From positions 186,001-250,000 of the forward strand of contig NZ_FNNN01000006.1 of assembly GCF_900106755.1 (NCBI RefSeq): a stretch of 64,000 nucleotides of DNA, read 5' to 3'. Of this stretch, positions 8,155 to 17,007 are shown piece by piece. Source of the DNA: Bacteroides faecis MAJ27 (GTDB lineage: Bacteria > Bacteroidota > Bacteroidia > Bacteroidales > Bacteroidaceae). The position numbers and the translations under genes were made by a program. The notes beneath the pieces were generated by a model. The model had not been told where the DNA came from, ran no database searches, and worked only from the letters and a program-made list of their open reading frames with translations. Position 1 is the stretch's first letter; the number at the start of each line of letters is the position of its first letter.

Positions 8155-11100
8155 TTAAAACGAAATATCCAACCCTACAAGGAAACTCTTTGACGAAGGA
8201 TACACACCACGGTCCACGCCTGCCGCATCCGAGTCTGCTCCCATACTTGCTTCCGGATCAAATCCCGAATAATTGGTTATTGTCCATAGATTATTGGCAC
8301 TGACATAGATACGGGCGGAAGAACATCCTATTTTTGACAGTATCTTGTGCGGAATACGATAGCCCAATGTGATATTTTTCAAGCGCAAATAGTCTCCCTT
8401 CTCCACCCAACGGGAAGAATTAACATACTCTGCTCCCGAAAAAGCAGGAATATTTGTCGGATTTTCCGGTGTCCAATGATTTTTCATAACCGTACTGGTC
8501 GGGAATGCATCTGACGAATAAGTCTCACGCCGGATACGATTCTGATTATAAATGTCATTACCGGATACTCCCTGACAGAAAATATTCAGGTCGAAATCAA
8601 AAATCGTAAATGTATTGTTGAATCCGAAGCTCAACTTCGGCTGGGCATTACCGATAATGCCTATATCATCCTTATCTATTTTTCCATCACGGTTGATATC
8701 TACATATTTGGCATCTCCGGGCTTTGCTCCGTAAAGCGCAGCCGTCGAAACTTCTGATTTCTGCCAAACACCGGCAAAGGTATATCCGAGGAATGTGCCC
8801 ATCGGTTGTCCCACCATCTGGACATAAGAACCCACCAATCCCGGATAATCGGCACCGGTTGTAATAAGCGTATTGGAGAGCCCGTCCAGTTCGAGAATCT
8901 TATTTTTATTGATATTCAATGTATAATTTATGTCCCATTTAAAATGTTTGGTAGAGACAGGAATGCCACCCAACATGATATCAAATCCTTTATTGGACAC
9001 GGAACCGACATTGGTAAGGATGGAACTGACACCCAATACCGAAGGTACTTTCTGCCACATCAACAGGTCTGTGGTTTTCTTGTTATAATATTCGGCTGAG
9101 AAACTCAAACGCCCTCCCCACCACCGACTGTCTATACCGATGTTCAACTCACGGGTACGTTCCCATTTCAGATTTTCATTGCCTAAATCTGATATGGCTA
9201 AAGTCGGGTTTCCGCTATCGTCCATGCCCGGATAAAACTTTAAATGAGAAGAGTAAGCGGGCACTGCCGCATTGCCTACCGTACCGTAACTCCCGCGAAT
9301 TTTAAACTCCGGTACCATATCTTTCAGCCTTTTCATAAACTTCTCTTCCATAAGATTCCATCCTAATGAAAATGCTGTAAAATTGTCGTATTTGTTTCCT
9401 TCTGCCAACTGGCTGGCTCCATCATAACGAACCGATCCGGAAAACATGTATTTATTCTTATAACTATAATTCACACGACCCATAAAAGACTGCATCACTG
9501 TAGTAGAATACTCCACCCAAGGGGCCTGCAAAATAGAACCGAACTGCACTCCATTATATCCCATTCCCACCGGGATTCCTCTGGAAGATGCAGATGTGCT
9601 CTGATAATTATCCTTCAATACTTCGTATACTCCGGTAGCCTGAACGGTATGATCGCCAAAAGCCTTATCAAAAGTCAGAATACTGGTACTTTGCAAAGCA
9701 ATATAGCGTGATTGGGCCTTACTTCCGTTAATATCTCTAATATCGCCATTATTGACACGCTGATTATCAAAATACCCATTGGTATCGCTATGAGTCTTAT
9801 ATGAAAACAAAGAAGATAATTTGAGGAAATCCCAGAATTTATATTCTCCCATTAAAGAAGCATTAAAAGAAGCAACGGATTTATCGTCCACTATCTCCAA
9901 AGCATACCCCACCGGATTGTACAATGAAACCGGTCCTATTCCTCCACCCGGCTGTGTATATCCTCCTTCACTATCGGGATCATAGATGCGTTTCGTAGGC
10001 GACCATTGAAGTGCTGCATTAATAGCCTGTTCATAATCTCCATTGTGCGTCTCGTCATAAGAGGCAAACGTATTCAGCGACAAATTCAAACGGGATGTAG
10101 CCTGAACTTTAAAGTTTGCACGAAAAGTATATTGTTTAAAATTGGTATTCTGCACAATGCCATCTTTATTGGTATATCCTCCAGCTATGAAATAAGAAAT
10201 GCTTTCTTTCGCTCCACTGATACTGATGTTATGTGATTGGGAAACCGCATTCCGAAAAATCTTATCCTGCCAGTCCGTACTGTTTCCTTCCAACGGAATC
10301 TCATCCGGCCCAAAAACAGGATTGAGCCCATTCTCTTCCTGAGCCTCATTCATCAGCAGGGCATATTCTTTTGCATTCAATGCAGGCAAGGTTTTCCGTA
10401 CTTCATCAAATGAAACAAAACCGTTGTAAGACACCTGCGGCTTTCCGGTTTTCCCATTTTTAGTTGTCACCAGAATAACACCGTTCGCACCTTTCGAACC
10501 ATAGACAGAAAGGGCTGCGGCATCTTTCAATACTTCTATGGATTCTATCTGATTAGGATTCAAGCTCCCGATATTCCCATCTTGAACACCATCGATTATG
10601 ATCAAAGGATCATTTCCATAAGTCAGCGAGTTGGCTCCACGGATGCGGATCGTTGCCGATCCCGAAGGAGCACCACTGGAATTCTGCACAACAACACCTG
10701 CCACACGTCCTTGCAATGCCTGCGCAGTACTGGCATTAGGAGCTGACAATAGCTCTGCTGACTTTACGGAAGAAACGGAACCGGTGATATCACTTTTCTT
10801 TTGTACACCATACCCCACGACAACTACTTCATCCAATACTTTAGTGTCTTCCTTCAGGACAATCCGAAGCAGATTCTTACTATCGGCAGCTCGAAGTTCC
10901 ACACTCTGATAACCGATATAGGAGACTGAAATCCAGGCATCTTCCGATACCTCATTTATAGTGTAGTTTCCGTCAAGGTCCGTAATTATTCCGGTTGAAG
11001 TTCCTTTCACTACCACGCTGGCCCCAATGATCGGTTCGCCCTTATCATCCACGACGGTTCCTTTGATGTTCTTCTTTGTACTGCCGTCATGAGGTTTCTG

Positions 11101-11403
11101 CGTCTTTTTCAAGATGACTATCATCTTGTTTTGCAACTTATAAGTCAAATCCTTATCCAAGACTTTATTCAGCACCTCATCCAATGATGCATTTTTGAAA
11201 GTTGCCGTAATTCTTTTATTCTCGTTCACTTCATCTGTCTTATAGATGACAGATAAACCTGTTTGTTGCTCAACTTCTTTCAATACTGTCTTCAGTGTTT
11301 CATTCTTGAATGTCTTGTTGATGACCTGGGCGTGCAAAGTCACTGTCGCCAGACAGAATGAAACTAAAAGAAGCAGCCGTAATAAGCTCTTTCGGTTGTT
11401 CAT
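8155..11403 (-). CDS. SusC/RagA TonB-dependent outer-membrane transporter with STN signalling domain (PUL1)
   Basis: This is the energised import channel for oligosaccharides. Signal peptide 1-25. The STN domain (about 28-100) is the periplasmic module that touches the FecR anti-sigma factor, so this transporter also senses its substrate. A carboxypeptidase-regulatory-like domain follows (about 113-185), then a TonB box (DEVVVVGYG, 191-199), the plug with the IRGANSLTYGNDPLIIIDGV signature, and a beta-barrel to the C-terminal F. At 1082 aa it is intact. It is immediately downstream of fecR, with a 15-bp element 20 bp before its start that is inverted before fecR. Confidence 0.96.
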   Translation of the reverse strand: MNNRKSLLRLLLLVSFCLATVTLHAQVINKTFKNETLKTVLKEVEQQTGLSVIYKTDEVNENKRITATFKNASLDEVLNKVLDKDLTYKLQNKMIVILKKTQKPHDGSTKKNIKGTVVDDKGEPIIGASVVVKGTSTGIITDLDGNYTINEVSEDAWISVSYIGYQSVELRAADSKNLLRIVLKEDTKVLDEVVVVGYGVQKKSDITGSVSSVKSAELLSAPNASTAQALQGRVAGVVVQNSSGAPSGSATIRIRGANSLTYGNDPLIIIDGVQDGNIGSLNPNQIESIEVLKDAAALSVYGSKGANGVILVTTKNGKTGKPQVSYNGFVSFDEVRKTLPALNAKEYALLMNEAQEENGLNPVFGPDEIPLEGNSTDWQDKIFRNAVSQSHNISISGAKESISYFIAGGYTNKDGIVQNTNFKQYTFRANFKVQATSRLNLSLNTFASYDETHNGDYEQAINAALQWSPTKRIYDPDSEGGYTQPGGGIGPVSLYNPVGYALEIVDDKSVASFNASLMGEYKFWDFLKLSSLFSYKTHSDTNGYFDNQRVNNGDIRDINGSKAQSRYIALQSTSILTFDKAFGDHTVQATGVYEVLKDNYQSTSASSRGIPVGMGYNGVQFGSILQAPWVEYSTTVMQSFMGRVNYSYKNKYMFSGSVRYDGASQLAEGNKYDNFTAFSLGWNLMEEKFMKRLKDMVPEFKIRGSYGTVGNAAVPAYSSHLKFYPGMDDSGNPTLAISDLGNENLKWERTRELNIGIDSRWWGGRLSFSAEYYNKKTTDLLMWQKVPSVLGVSSILTNVGSVSNKGFDIMLGGIPVSTKHFKWDINYTLNINKNKILELDGLSNTLITTGADYPGLVGSYVQMVGQPMGTFLGYTFAGVWQKSEVSTAALYGAKPGDAKYVDINRDGKIDKDDIGIIGNAQPKLSFGFNNTFTIFDFDLNIFCQGVSGNDIYNQNRIRRETYSSDAFPTSTVMKNHWTPENPTNIPAFSGAEYVNSSRWVEKGDYLRLKNITLGYRIPHKILSKIGCSSARIYVSANNLWTITNYSGFDPEASMGADSDAAGVDRGVYPSSKSFLVGLDISF

Positions 11404-11423
11404 AGTTTTTCTCGATTTAATTT

Positions 11424-11438
11424 AATAATAGTTGTTAC
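11424..11438. repeat. Left arm of a perfect 15-bp inverted repeat bracketing fecR of PUL1
   Basis: AATAATAGTTGTTAC on the plus strand. Its exact reverse complement lies at 12465-12479. This arm sits exactly 20 bp before the susC ATG and 10 bp after the fecR stop. Confidence 0.9.
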
Positions 11439-11448
11439 GAAATGGAAA

Positions 11449-12444
11449 TTATTCTCTGATATATATATCCTTGCCTTTACGTTCGACGGCTATCGGGATA
11501 ATCTTTTGCAAAGCCGTCATCACCTCTCCGATTGTTTCTCTGTTGCGCAGAGAAATACGGAATGTCTTGTCTCCTACAGCTTCCGATTCCAGCCGAATAT
11601 TCACATCATATTGTCGGGATAGTTTTGCAACCAGTTCCTTCAATGTAATGTGATCAAATTCTATACGGTTCTCCGCCCACGCTTTTGATTGTGAAGCGTT
11701 TACTTGGGTACGGATGAATTTTCCAGTTTCTACGTTCAATCTCATGGACTCTCCAGGAGACATCATTATCGGACTGCCTTTATAATTCAGTTCGACCGAC
11801 CCTTCGAGTAAAGTGGTGGAAATGAAAGGATCATCATCATAGGTGGATACGTCGAACTTCGTTCCTTTCACAACGATGTCATATCCATGTGTCTGCACGA
11901 TGAAAGTAGCTCCCGCTTTCTTGGTGACTTCAAAATATCCCTCACCGTTCAGTTCGACTCTGCGATTGGCGGTATTGAACTTGTTCGAATACTTCAGTGT
12001 GGAGCCTGCATTAAGCCAAACGACTGTACCGTCAGACAGAATGACTTTACTCTTCTCTCCATAGGGAGTTTCGCATACAAAATACGTTTCCGGTTGCAAT
12101 GAAGAAGAGAGTTGCCATACACCGAGGGTTCCTCCTATAGTCAGAAGTACGATAGCTGCAACAGCAGCCACTTTTCGCCAGACGGAAAATCTCGTTTTCG
12201 AAATACCCAGCATCGGGATAATGGCTTCCTGCGTGCGGATTTTGCGTTGTAATGTCTCCCACTCCTTCGTGGTATTGGAATCGGTAATGCCCGAAGCAAT
12301 CCATTCCTTTTCCCACTGTCTGAATGCCGTGCGATTTGCTTCACTTTGTCCGACATACTCAAACAATAGTTTTTCGTCTTTTCGCCGGATTCTTCCTTCG
12401 AAATACTGAACGGCCAACTCACGAATGTTTTTCTTTTCTTCCAT
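11449..12444 (-). CDS. FecR-family anti-sigma factor (PUL1)
   Basis: An inner-membrane regulator that binds the cognate ECF sigma in the cytoplasm and the STN domain of SusC in the periplasm. A cytoplasmic N-terminus (1-90) precedes one membrane helix at about 92-110 and the periplasmic FecR domain (VILSDGTVVWLNAGSTL, RRVELNGEGYFEV, FIVQTHGYDIVVKGTKFDV). The C-terminal domain resembles the one that contacts STN. I take the ATG at 12444 (MEEKKN) rather than an upstream TTG at 12471. The gene is separated from its sigma gene by a terminator and bracketed by a perfect 15-bp inverted repeat. Confidence 0.93.
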   Translation of the reverse strand: MEEKKNIRELAVQYFEGRIRRKDEKLLFEYVGQSEANRTAFRQWEKEWIASGITDSNTTKEWETLQRKIRTQEAIIPMLGISKTRFSVWRKVAAVAAIVLLTIGGTLGVWQLSSSLQPETYFVCETPYGEKSKVILSDGTVVWLNAGSTLKYSNKFNTANRRVELNGEGYFEVTKKAGATFIVQTHGYDIVVKGTKFDVSTYDDDPFISTTLLEGSVELNYKGSPIMMSPGESMRLNVETGKFIRTQVNASQSKAWAENRIEFDHITLKELVAKLSRQYDVNIRLESEAVGDKTFRISLRNRETIGEVMTALQKIIPIAVERKGKDIYIRE

Positions 12445-12464
12445 AATTTCACTTTCTATAAGAT

Positions 12465-12479
12465 GTAACAACTATTATT
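12465..12479. repeat. Right arm of the 15-bp inverted repeat bracketing fecR of PUL1
   Basis: GTAACAACTATTATT on the plus strand, the exact reverse complement of 11424-11438. It sits exactly 20 bp before the fecR ATG at 12444. Confidence 0.9.
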
Positions 12480-12504
12480 TCTTTTACCCAACCACCCATA
12501 CAAA

Positions 12505-12534
12505 GAAAAAAGCAGGAATTTTTCAGTTCCTGCT
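12505..12534 (-). terminator. Terminator between sigma and fecR of PUL1
   Basis: On the minus strand AGCAGGAA and TTCCTGCT form a perfect 8-bp stem with an 8-base loop, followed by a T-rich run. It is 39 bp past the sigma stop, so sigma is likely transcribed separately from fecR-susCD. Confidence 0.85.
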
Positions 12535-12572
12535 CTTCCAATCTAATTATCAATGGTTTATATTTTCCTCTT

Positions 12573-13193
12573 TTATTTATTATTCATAATCACCCAAGCA
12601 ACAATCATAATATAAATGTCTACCGGATACTTGTCTTTGAAGTGTTTGGAGAAGCTTTTCAATGCTTTCGCTATGTGCTTCTCGACTGCCGTAGTCGATA
12701 TCTGAAGTTTATCTGCAATTTCACGATTCTTCAGTCCTTTGAAACGGCTCATCAGAAAGATTTCCCGCGAACGCTCGGGCAGCTGCCCAATGACAAGGTT
12801 GATTTGTTCCTGTAATTCGTCATATAGTAGTTTGTGCTCTGCATCTAGTGTGAAGTCGGCATAATAGAGCCTTTCTTCACCATCAATGGATGCAAGATAT
12901 TCTATCTGATGTTTCTCGACAATGGAAAGATGCTTCAAATAATTCAGGCATCCATTGCGTACCATTGCAAAAAGTAAGGAGGTGACCGATACAGCCGACA
13001 ACAACTCCCGCTTCTCCCAAAAACGCAGAAAACACTCCTGAATAATATCACGAGCCGTCTCTTCATCTTCCACGAAACGAATAGCATAGCCGCGCAAACG
13101 GGGATAATAAGCCTTAAAAAGATATTCAAATGCCTGATTATTACCTTTTCTGATCTCGTCTAATAAGAACTTTTCATCTGAAAAATCAACCAT
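12573..13193 (-). CDS. ECF-type RNA polymerase sigma-70 factor (PUL1)
   Basis: A 206-aa ECF sigma. Region 2 contains AFEYLFKAYYPRLRGYAIRF and the core-binding DIIQECFLRFW; region 4 contains LPERSREIFLMSRFKGL followed by the helix-turn-helix NREIADKLQISTTAVEKHIAKAL. It presumably activates the fecR-susC-susD operon when the paired FecR is relieved by SusC. The ATG at 13193 is about 18 bp after a housekeeping-type -7 box. A terminator separates it from fecR. Confidence 0.94.
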   Translation of the reverse strand: MVDFSDEKFLLDEIRKGNNQAFEYLFKAYYPRLRGYAIRFVEDEETARDIIQECFLRFWEKRELLSAVSVTSLLFAMVRNGCLNYLKHLSIVEKHQIEYLASIDGEERLYYADFTLDAEHKLLYDELQEQINLVIGQLPERSREIFLMSRFKGLKNREIADKLQISTTAVEKHIAKALKSFSKHFKDKYPVDIYIMIVAWVIMNNK

Positions 13194-13210
13194 AGTGTCG
13201 TATTTTGAAA

Positions 13211-13218
13211 CAAAGGTA
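13211..13218 (-). promoter_or_regulatory. Bacteroides -7 promoter box for the PUL1 sigma gene
   Basis: TACCTTTG on the minus strand matches the TAnnTTTG consensus of the primary Bacteroides sigma factor. No convincing -33 element was found at 19-21 bp. Confidence 0.55.
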
Positions 13219-13296
13219 TAAAGTTACAGATGACAATGATATTAATATTTTCTCAGATTTCCGATTTTTCAGCAGAGTTTCTGCATATAAAACTTT

Positions 13297-13337
13297 AAAA
13301 GCGATATTTTAACCGTTATTGGTAAAATATCGCTTTT
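13297..13337. terminator. Strong hairpin terminator after the beta-barrel gene
   Basis: AAAAGCGATATTTTA (13297-13311) pairs perfectly with 13323-13337. The A/T-rich arm ends supply the U-tract in either direction. It lies 26 bp past the stop of the minus-strand gene at 13363. Confidence 0.8.
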
Positions 13338-13362
13338 AAAATATATAGCTCAACTATATTGA

Positions 13363-14622
13363 CTAATAAGTAAGTCGGATACCCGCCTGAATATTGAAGT
13401 TGAACGGATTTTCCTTACGGATGGTCTGTACATCAGAACCGTCATCAAAGAAATAAGCAACACCGGGTTCTACGTATATACCTACCCGTTTGGTGGCATT
13501 AAACTGTGCGCCGACTGCACCGGAGACGGAGAATTGCAAAGGTTTCACAGTTTCCTTCTCTGTGCCCAGCTTACCATAAACACATTTCTCAATCATACCT
13601 CCACCGGATACATAAAGAGTAAACAGTTTCTTATCAAGGAAGTTCCAGTTTGCTTTTAACGGAATACCCAGATAATGCAGTTTCTGTTCTGTCTTCTGGT
13701 CGCTGTCCGCAAACTTTGCATCCGAAGAAAGCAAAGTGTAAGTCAACCCTGTCTCAACAGAAAAACCTTTCGCCAGACTCTTACGGACGGATAATCCAAA
13801 AGAGATAGGCTGATGGTGTTTCATATCAACCACCTGATTGGCCTGACGCAAATAAGGCACTCCATCTTCAAAGACCAACGTCTGGTCACTTGGTATGCTC
13901 AGCAAACCATTCGAAACCGATACCATGCTCACACGGGACATATAAGAAGGAATGCCCGATCCCAACTCTGTAGAAGCACCACCGGAGTTACCTACCGAAA
14001 GTCCCATCGACCATGTGCCTTTCTGTGAAGATGCCTTTTCTGCCGGAATATGCAGTTTGTCTCTGCTGGAAGGGCGGCGTGGCTTATTTCTCGGTTGTTC
14101 CGTATCTGCGGGCTTATGCTGGGCGGCCTTCGTTTCTTCCACCGGTTCCACTTCTTCTTTTTCTTTCTGGTCGCCGGTCTGAGCGTTCAGTTCCGAAGGT
14201 TGCTGCTCTTCTTTCTTCACCGGTTCGTCGATATTTGCCGTCGGCTGGGGAATGTTCCGTTCTGCTTTCGCGATACGGTTCTTCACTACCGGACGCACTA
14301 CCGGTTCTACCGTTGTTCCTGTCATATCCGGTTGCTGCGCATCCGGCAAAACATCCGGTACAGAGGCTAACGCCGGAGTCTTGGCATGACGAATTTCATC
14401 AGCAGCAGGAGTCCCGAGGAAATACAGGCTGACCGATGACACCAAAGCCAATAAAATGACAGCCGCAGCGGCTACCGTCCATTTACGATAAGGATATATC
14501 TTCCTCTCCACAGGAGGCATAAGTTCTTTTTCCAGTTGTTCCCAACCGGAAGCAGGAAGCGGCTCCGAGTAATCCCCGAGCTTCTCCTTCAACTTATTCA
14601 TCCATAATTCTTTCTCTTCCAT
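13363..14622 (-). CDS. Inner-membrane-anchored outer-membrane beta-barrel protein paired with an ECF sigma
   Basis: A 419-aa protein with an unusual plan. The cytoplasmic N-terminus (1-46) is shaped like an anti-sigma domain (short helices, LPASGWEQLEKEL). A single membrane helix follows at about 48-69, then a long Pro/Glu/Lys/Gln-rich linker (about 75-200), then a porin-like beta-barrel domain (about 200-419, ending NIQAGIRLTY). The start is 8 bp after the stop of the sigma gene at 14631, so the pair is co-translated. I infer that it is the anti-sigma or sensor for that sigma and spans the periplasm. Biochemical function is unknown. Confidence 0.7.
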   Translation of the reverse strand: MEEKELWMNKLKEKLGDYSEPLPASGWEQLEKELMPPVERKIYPYRKWTVAAAAVILLALVSSVSLYFLGTPAADEIRHAKTPALASVPDVLPDAQQPDMTGTTVEPVVRPVVKNRIAKAERNIPQPTANIDEPVKKEEQQPSELNAQTGDQKEKEEVEPVEETKAAQHKPADTEQPRNKPRRPSSRDKLHIPAEKASSQKGTWSMGLSVGNSGGASTELGSGIPSYMSRVSMVSVSNGLLSIPSDQTLVFEDGVPYLRQANQVVDMKHHQPISFGLSVRKSLAKGFSVETGLTYTLLSSDAKFADSDQKTEQKLHYLGIPLKANWNFLDKKLFTLYVSGGGMIEKCVYGKLGTEKETVKPLQFSVSGAVGAQFNATKRVGIYVEPGVAYFFDDGSDVQTIRKENPFNFNIQAGIRLTY

Positions 14623-14630
14623 ATCTCTAC

Positions 14631-15179
14631 CTATCCGTTATTCATTATCCATTCTTTTACTCTCTTAGCCAACACGCTCTTCGCCCGAAATAATTGCGAA
14701 GCCGAAGACTTTTCATTAATACCTAATAACTGTGCTATTTCCTTATGCGACTTTTCCTCGAAGGTATAAAGGTTGAACACGGTACGGTATCCTGCCGGCA
14801 ACTCTTCGATAAATCGCATCAATACTGCTTGCGGAATCATCTCAACAGCCGAAGCGTCGGGTCCCTCGTAGTCTTCGGGAACTTCCTCCAAAGGTGTCGA
14901 CTGACTGATTACATCACTTTTGCGAAGATACTGTAAAGCAGTATTGACCATCACCCGTTCCATCCAAGCCCGTAATGAGCCTTCACCCCGCCAGGCGAAC
15001 TTGTCGAAAGAACTGAATATTTTTATAAAACCATCGTGAAGCAGGTCCTGAGCTGTATCACGGTCGCCTGTATAGCGCAGACAGACGCCAAGCAAACGCC
15101 CTCCATAGTGCTCATACAATTCTTTGCGGGCTCGATTATTTCCCAGCCTGCATTGTTCCGACAACTCAAATTCTTCCAT
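14631..15179 (-). CDS. ECF-type sigma-70 factor
   Basis: Region 2 shows ARKELYEHYGGRLLGVCLRY and TAQDLLHDGFIKIF; region 4 shows LPAGYRTVFNLYTFEEKSHKEIAQLLGI. It belongs to the larger non-PUL ECF group that works with transmembrane anti-sigma partners. I take ATG at 15179 (MEEFEL); GTG at 15191 in frame is an alternative. A well-formed promoter lies just upstream, and the barrel protein gene follows after 8 bp. Confidence 0.93.
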   Translation of the reverse strand: MEEFELSEQCRLGNNRARKELYEHYGGRLLGVCLRYTGDRDTAQDLLHDGFIKIFSSFDKFAWRGEGSLRAWMERVMVNTALQYLRKSDVISQSTPLEEVPEDYEGPDASAVEMIPQAVLMRFIEELPAGYRTVFNLYTFEEKSHKEIAQLLGINEKSSASQLFRAKSVLAKRVKEWIMNNG

Positions 15180-15212
15180 TTGCTTATACACGTGTTTACC
15201 TTATAAATGCAG

Positions 15213-15243
15213 CAAAGATAGAAATACTGCACAGAGAGAACAA
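15213..15243 (-). promoter_or_regulatory. Primary-sigma promoter of the sigma/barrel operon
   Basis: The minus strand reads TATCTTTG (15220-15213), with TTG of the -33 element at 15243-15241 and a 20-bp spacer. This is a near-ideal Bacteroides promoter. Transcription would begin near 15206, giving a short leader. Confidence 0.75.
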
Positions 15244-15358
15244 CTCTTTTGCAACTTTTGTTTCTTTAACAGATCCAAATGCAATATTTTCTCCCCTTCT
15301 GCATTTTCAAAATACAAAGCAACTAAATAGTATCAATTAAAAATCATTTTTATAGTAT

Positions 15359-16078
15359 ATGAAGAAATTTAAATTCATTGCATTTATAATTGCTGTTATG
15401 ACCACCATGCCGATATTTCAGTCTTGTCTGGATGATGACTCTCCATCCGATTCGCTGGTCATCAGCACCATTAATCTGATCAGCCCGGATAGCAAGGATT
15501 TCTATTTCACCCTGGACGATGGAAAAACAATGTTCCCGAGTAATGGAAATGGATGGATCAGTGACAAGAGTAAAGACGGGCAACGCGCCTTTGTCATATT
15601 CAAAGAACTGGAAGAACCGGTGAAGGGATATGACTATAATATTCAGGTAAGAGAAATAAAAGAGATCCTGACCAAAGAAATCGTAACTATGGGAGAAGGA
15701 GAAAATACGGAAGAGAAGATCGGAGACGATAAAATCAATTCCACTTATATGTGGATTACCCAAGACAAGAAATATCTGACAATCGAATTCCAATATTACG
15801 GTACGCATAGCGAGGATAAGAAACATTTCCTGAATCTGGTCATCAACAACAAGGAAGCTGAACCTGCTGCCGATGATGCCAACGATGAGTATATCAATCT
15901 TGAATTCCGGCATAACGACGAAGGCGATACCGCCGACCGTCTGGGCGAAGGGTATATATCTTTCAAACTGGACAAGATTCAAGATCAGATGAAAGGTAAG
16001 AAAGGACTCAGAATACGTGTCAAAACCTTATATAACGGGGAAAAATTCTATGAAGTGAAATTCCCCTCATCCAATTAA
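15359..16078 (+). CDS. NigD-like lipoprotein
   Basis: Lipobox FQSC places Cys at residue 23, followed directly by LDDDS, an acidic motif fitting export to the cell surface. The two-part beta-rich architecture (N-terminal OB-like domain to about 130, C-terminal domain with [13 protein letters not shown] and a terminal [16 protein letters not shown]) matches the NigD family, known only from Bacteroidetes and first named from bacteriocin loci. The function of most members is unknown. The gene is divergent from the sigma operon and ends in a shared terminator with aquaporin. Confidence 0.85.
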   Translation: MKKFKFIAFIIAVMTTMPIFQSCLDDDSPSDSLVISTINLISPDSKDFYFTLDDGKTMFPSNGNGWISDKSKDGQRAFVIFKELEEPVKGYDYNIQVREIKEILTKEIVTMGEGENTEEKIGDDKINSTYMWITQDKKYLTIEFQYYGTHSEDKKHFLNLVINNKEAEPAADDANDEYINLEFRHNDEGDTADRLGEGYISFKLDKIQDQMKGKKGLRIRVKTLYNGEKFYEVKFPSSN

Positions 16079-16131
16079 ATCTAGTAATTATAGAAACACT
16101 CTTTTTATTATAATATATAATTACGCAAAAG

Positions 16132-16165
16132 AGGGCGACAGTTGTGAAACTCTCGCCCTTAATTT
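16132..16165. terminator. Bidirectional terminator between nigD-like and aquaporin genes
   Basis: AGGGCGA (16132-16138) pairs with TCGCCCT (16153-16159), with AGTT/AACT inside. T-rich sequence follows on the plus strand. The two flanking genes converge here. Confidence 0.8.
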
Positions 16166-16196
16166 TATCATGAAGTGATCCGTTTATTTCTTCTTA

Positions 16197-16886
16197 TTAT
16201 TTCTTTTCATTTTTGTCACCGAAATAATTCCAGACGAGTGCACTGACAGCCGCTCCTACAAACGGTGCTACAATAAACAGCCACAACTGCGACAACGCTT
16301 CTCCACCCTGGAACAATGCCGGACCGATACTACGTGCCGGATTGACGGAAGTACCCGTAATAGGGATACATACGATATGTACCAATACCAGCGAAAGCCC
16401 GATAGCAAGCCCTGCGAAAGCGCCCGCCCCTTTCCTCGGATCGGTAGATCCCAGCACCACTAATACGAAAATGAAAGTAAACACGACTTCTGCAATGAAT
16501 GCCTGTAACATTTCGCCATCACCGAAACCATTGGAACCGGTAGCTGTCGGTCCGTCGTGCCCACCGGTAGTCACTAATGCGTAAAGAATAGCCGAACCGA
16601 TAATCGCTCCTATCACCTGGAAAAGCATATACATGCCTGCATCTTTTCCATTCATACGTCCCGAAAGGAATACCCCTAACGTAATAGCAGGATTGATGTG
16701 ACATCCCGAGATACCTCCGATAGCATACGCCATCGCCACTACTGAAAGTCCAAATGCCAAAGCAACACCGACTGTTCCTACTCCGGCTCCTACAGTACCG
16801 GCCATACTACCGGCAAAAACAGCACTTCCACATCCCATCAGAACGAGCACCATCGTCCCAATCATTTCTGCAATGTATTTTTTCAT
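16197..16886 (-). CDS. aqpZ: Aquaporin (MIP family, AqpZ-like)
   Basis: A six-helix inner-membrane channel for water or small uncharged solutes. Both half-helix signatures are present: GCHINPAITLGVFLSGR (NPA at 65-67) and GTSVNPARSIGPALF (NPA at 182-184, with the selectivity Arg at 185). The 229-aa length is normal. The start is ATG at 16886 (MKKYIAEMIG), not an upstream in-frame codon at 16943, because the promoter lies between them. The NPAR and SIGPAL context favours a water channel over a glycerol facilitator. Confidence 0.93.
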   Translation of the reverse strand: MKKYIAEMIGTMVLVLMGCGSAVFAGSMAGTVGAGVGTVGVALAFGLSVVAMAYAIGGISGCHINPAITLGVFLSGRMNGKDAGMYMLFQVIGAIIGSAILYALVTTGGHDGPTATGSNGFGDGEMLQAFIAEVVFTFIFVLVVLGSTDPRKGAGAFAGLAIGLSLVLVHIVCIPITGTSVNPARSIGPALFQGGEALSQLWLFIVAPFVGAAVSALVWNYFGDKNEKK

Positions 16887-16913
16887 ATTACTAAATAAAA
16901 ATGGTTGATTCCT

Positions 16914-16945
16914 CAAATATAAAGAATTAAGACCAGAATTCAAAA
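16914..16945 (-). promoter_or_regulatory. Promoter of the aquaporin gene
   Basis: TATATTTG on the minus strand (16921-16914) with TTTTG at 16945-16941 and a 19-bp spacer. It lies 28 bp upstream of ATG 16886 and so decides that start. Confidence 0.7.
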
Positions 16946-16965
16946 CGTATATGCCTAATTATTAC

Positions 16966-16973
16966 TATCTTTG
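16966..16973 (+). promoter_or_regulatory. -7 box of the EamA transporter gene
   Basis: TATCTTTG on the plus strand, 34 bp before the ATG at 17008. No clear -33 element. It is back-to-back with the aquaporin promoter. Confidence 0.5.
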
Positions 16974-17007
16974 CGACATTTTTGAATAAAACCATCCAAA
17001 CGATCCA

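Noticed and set aside
15350-15982. Minus-strand ORF of 210 codons opposite the NigD-like gene
   Set aside because: The plus strand encodes a clear lipoprotein of a known family; the antisense ORF has no family features.
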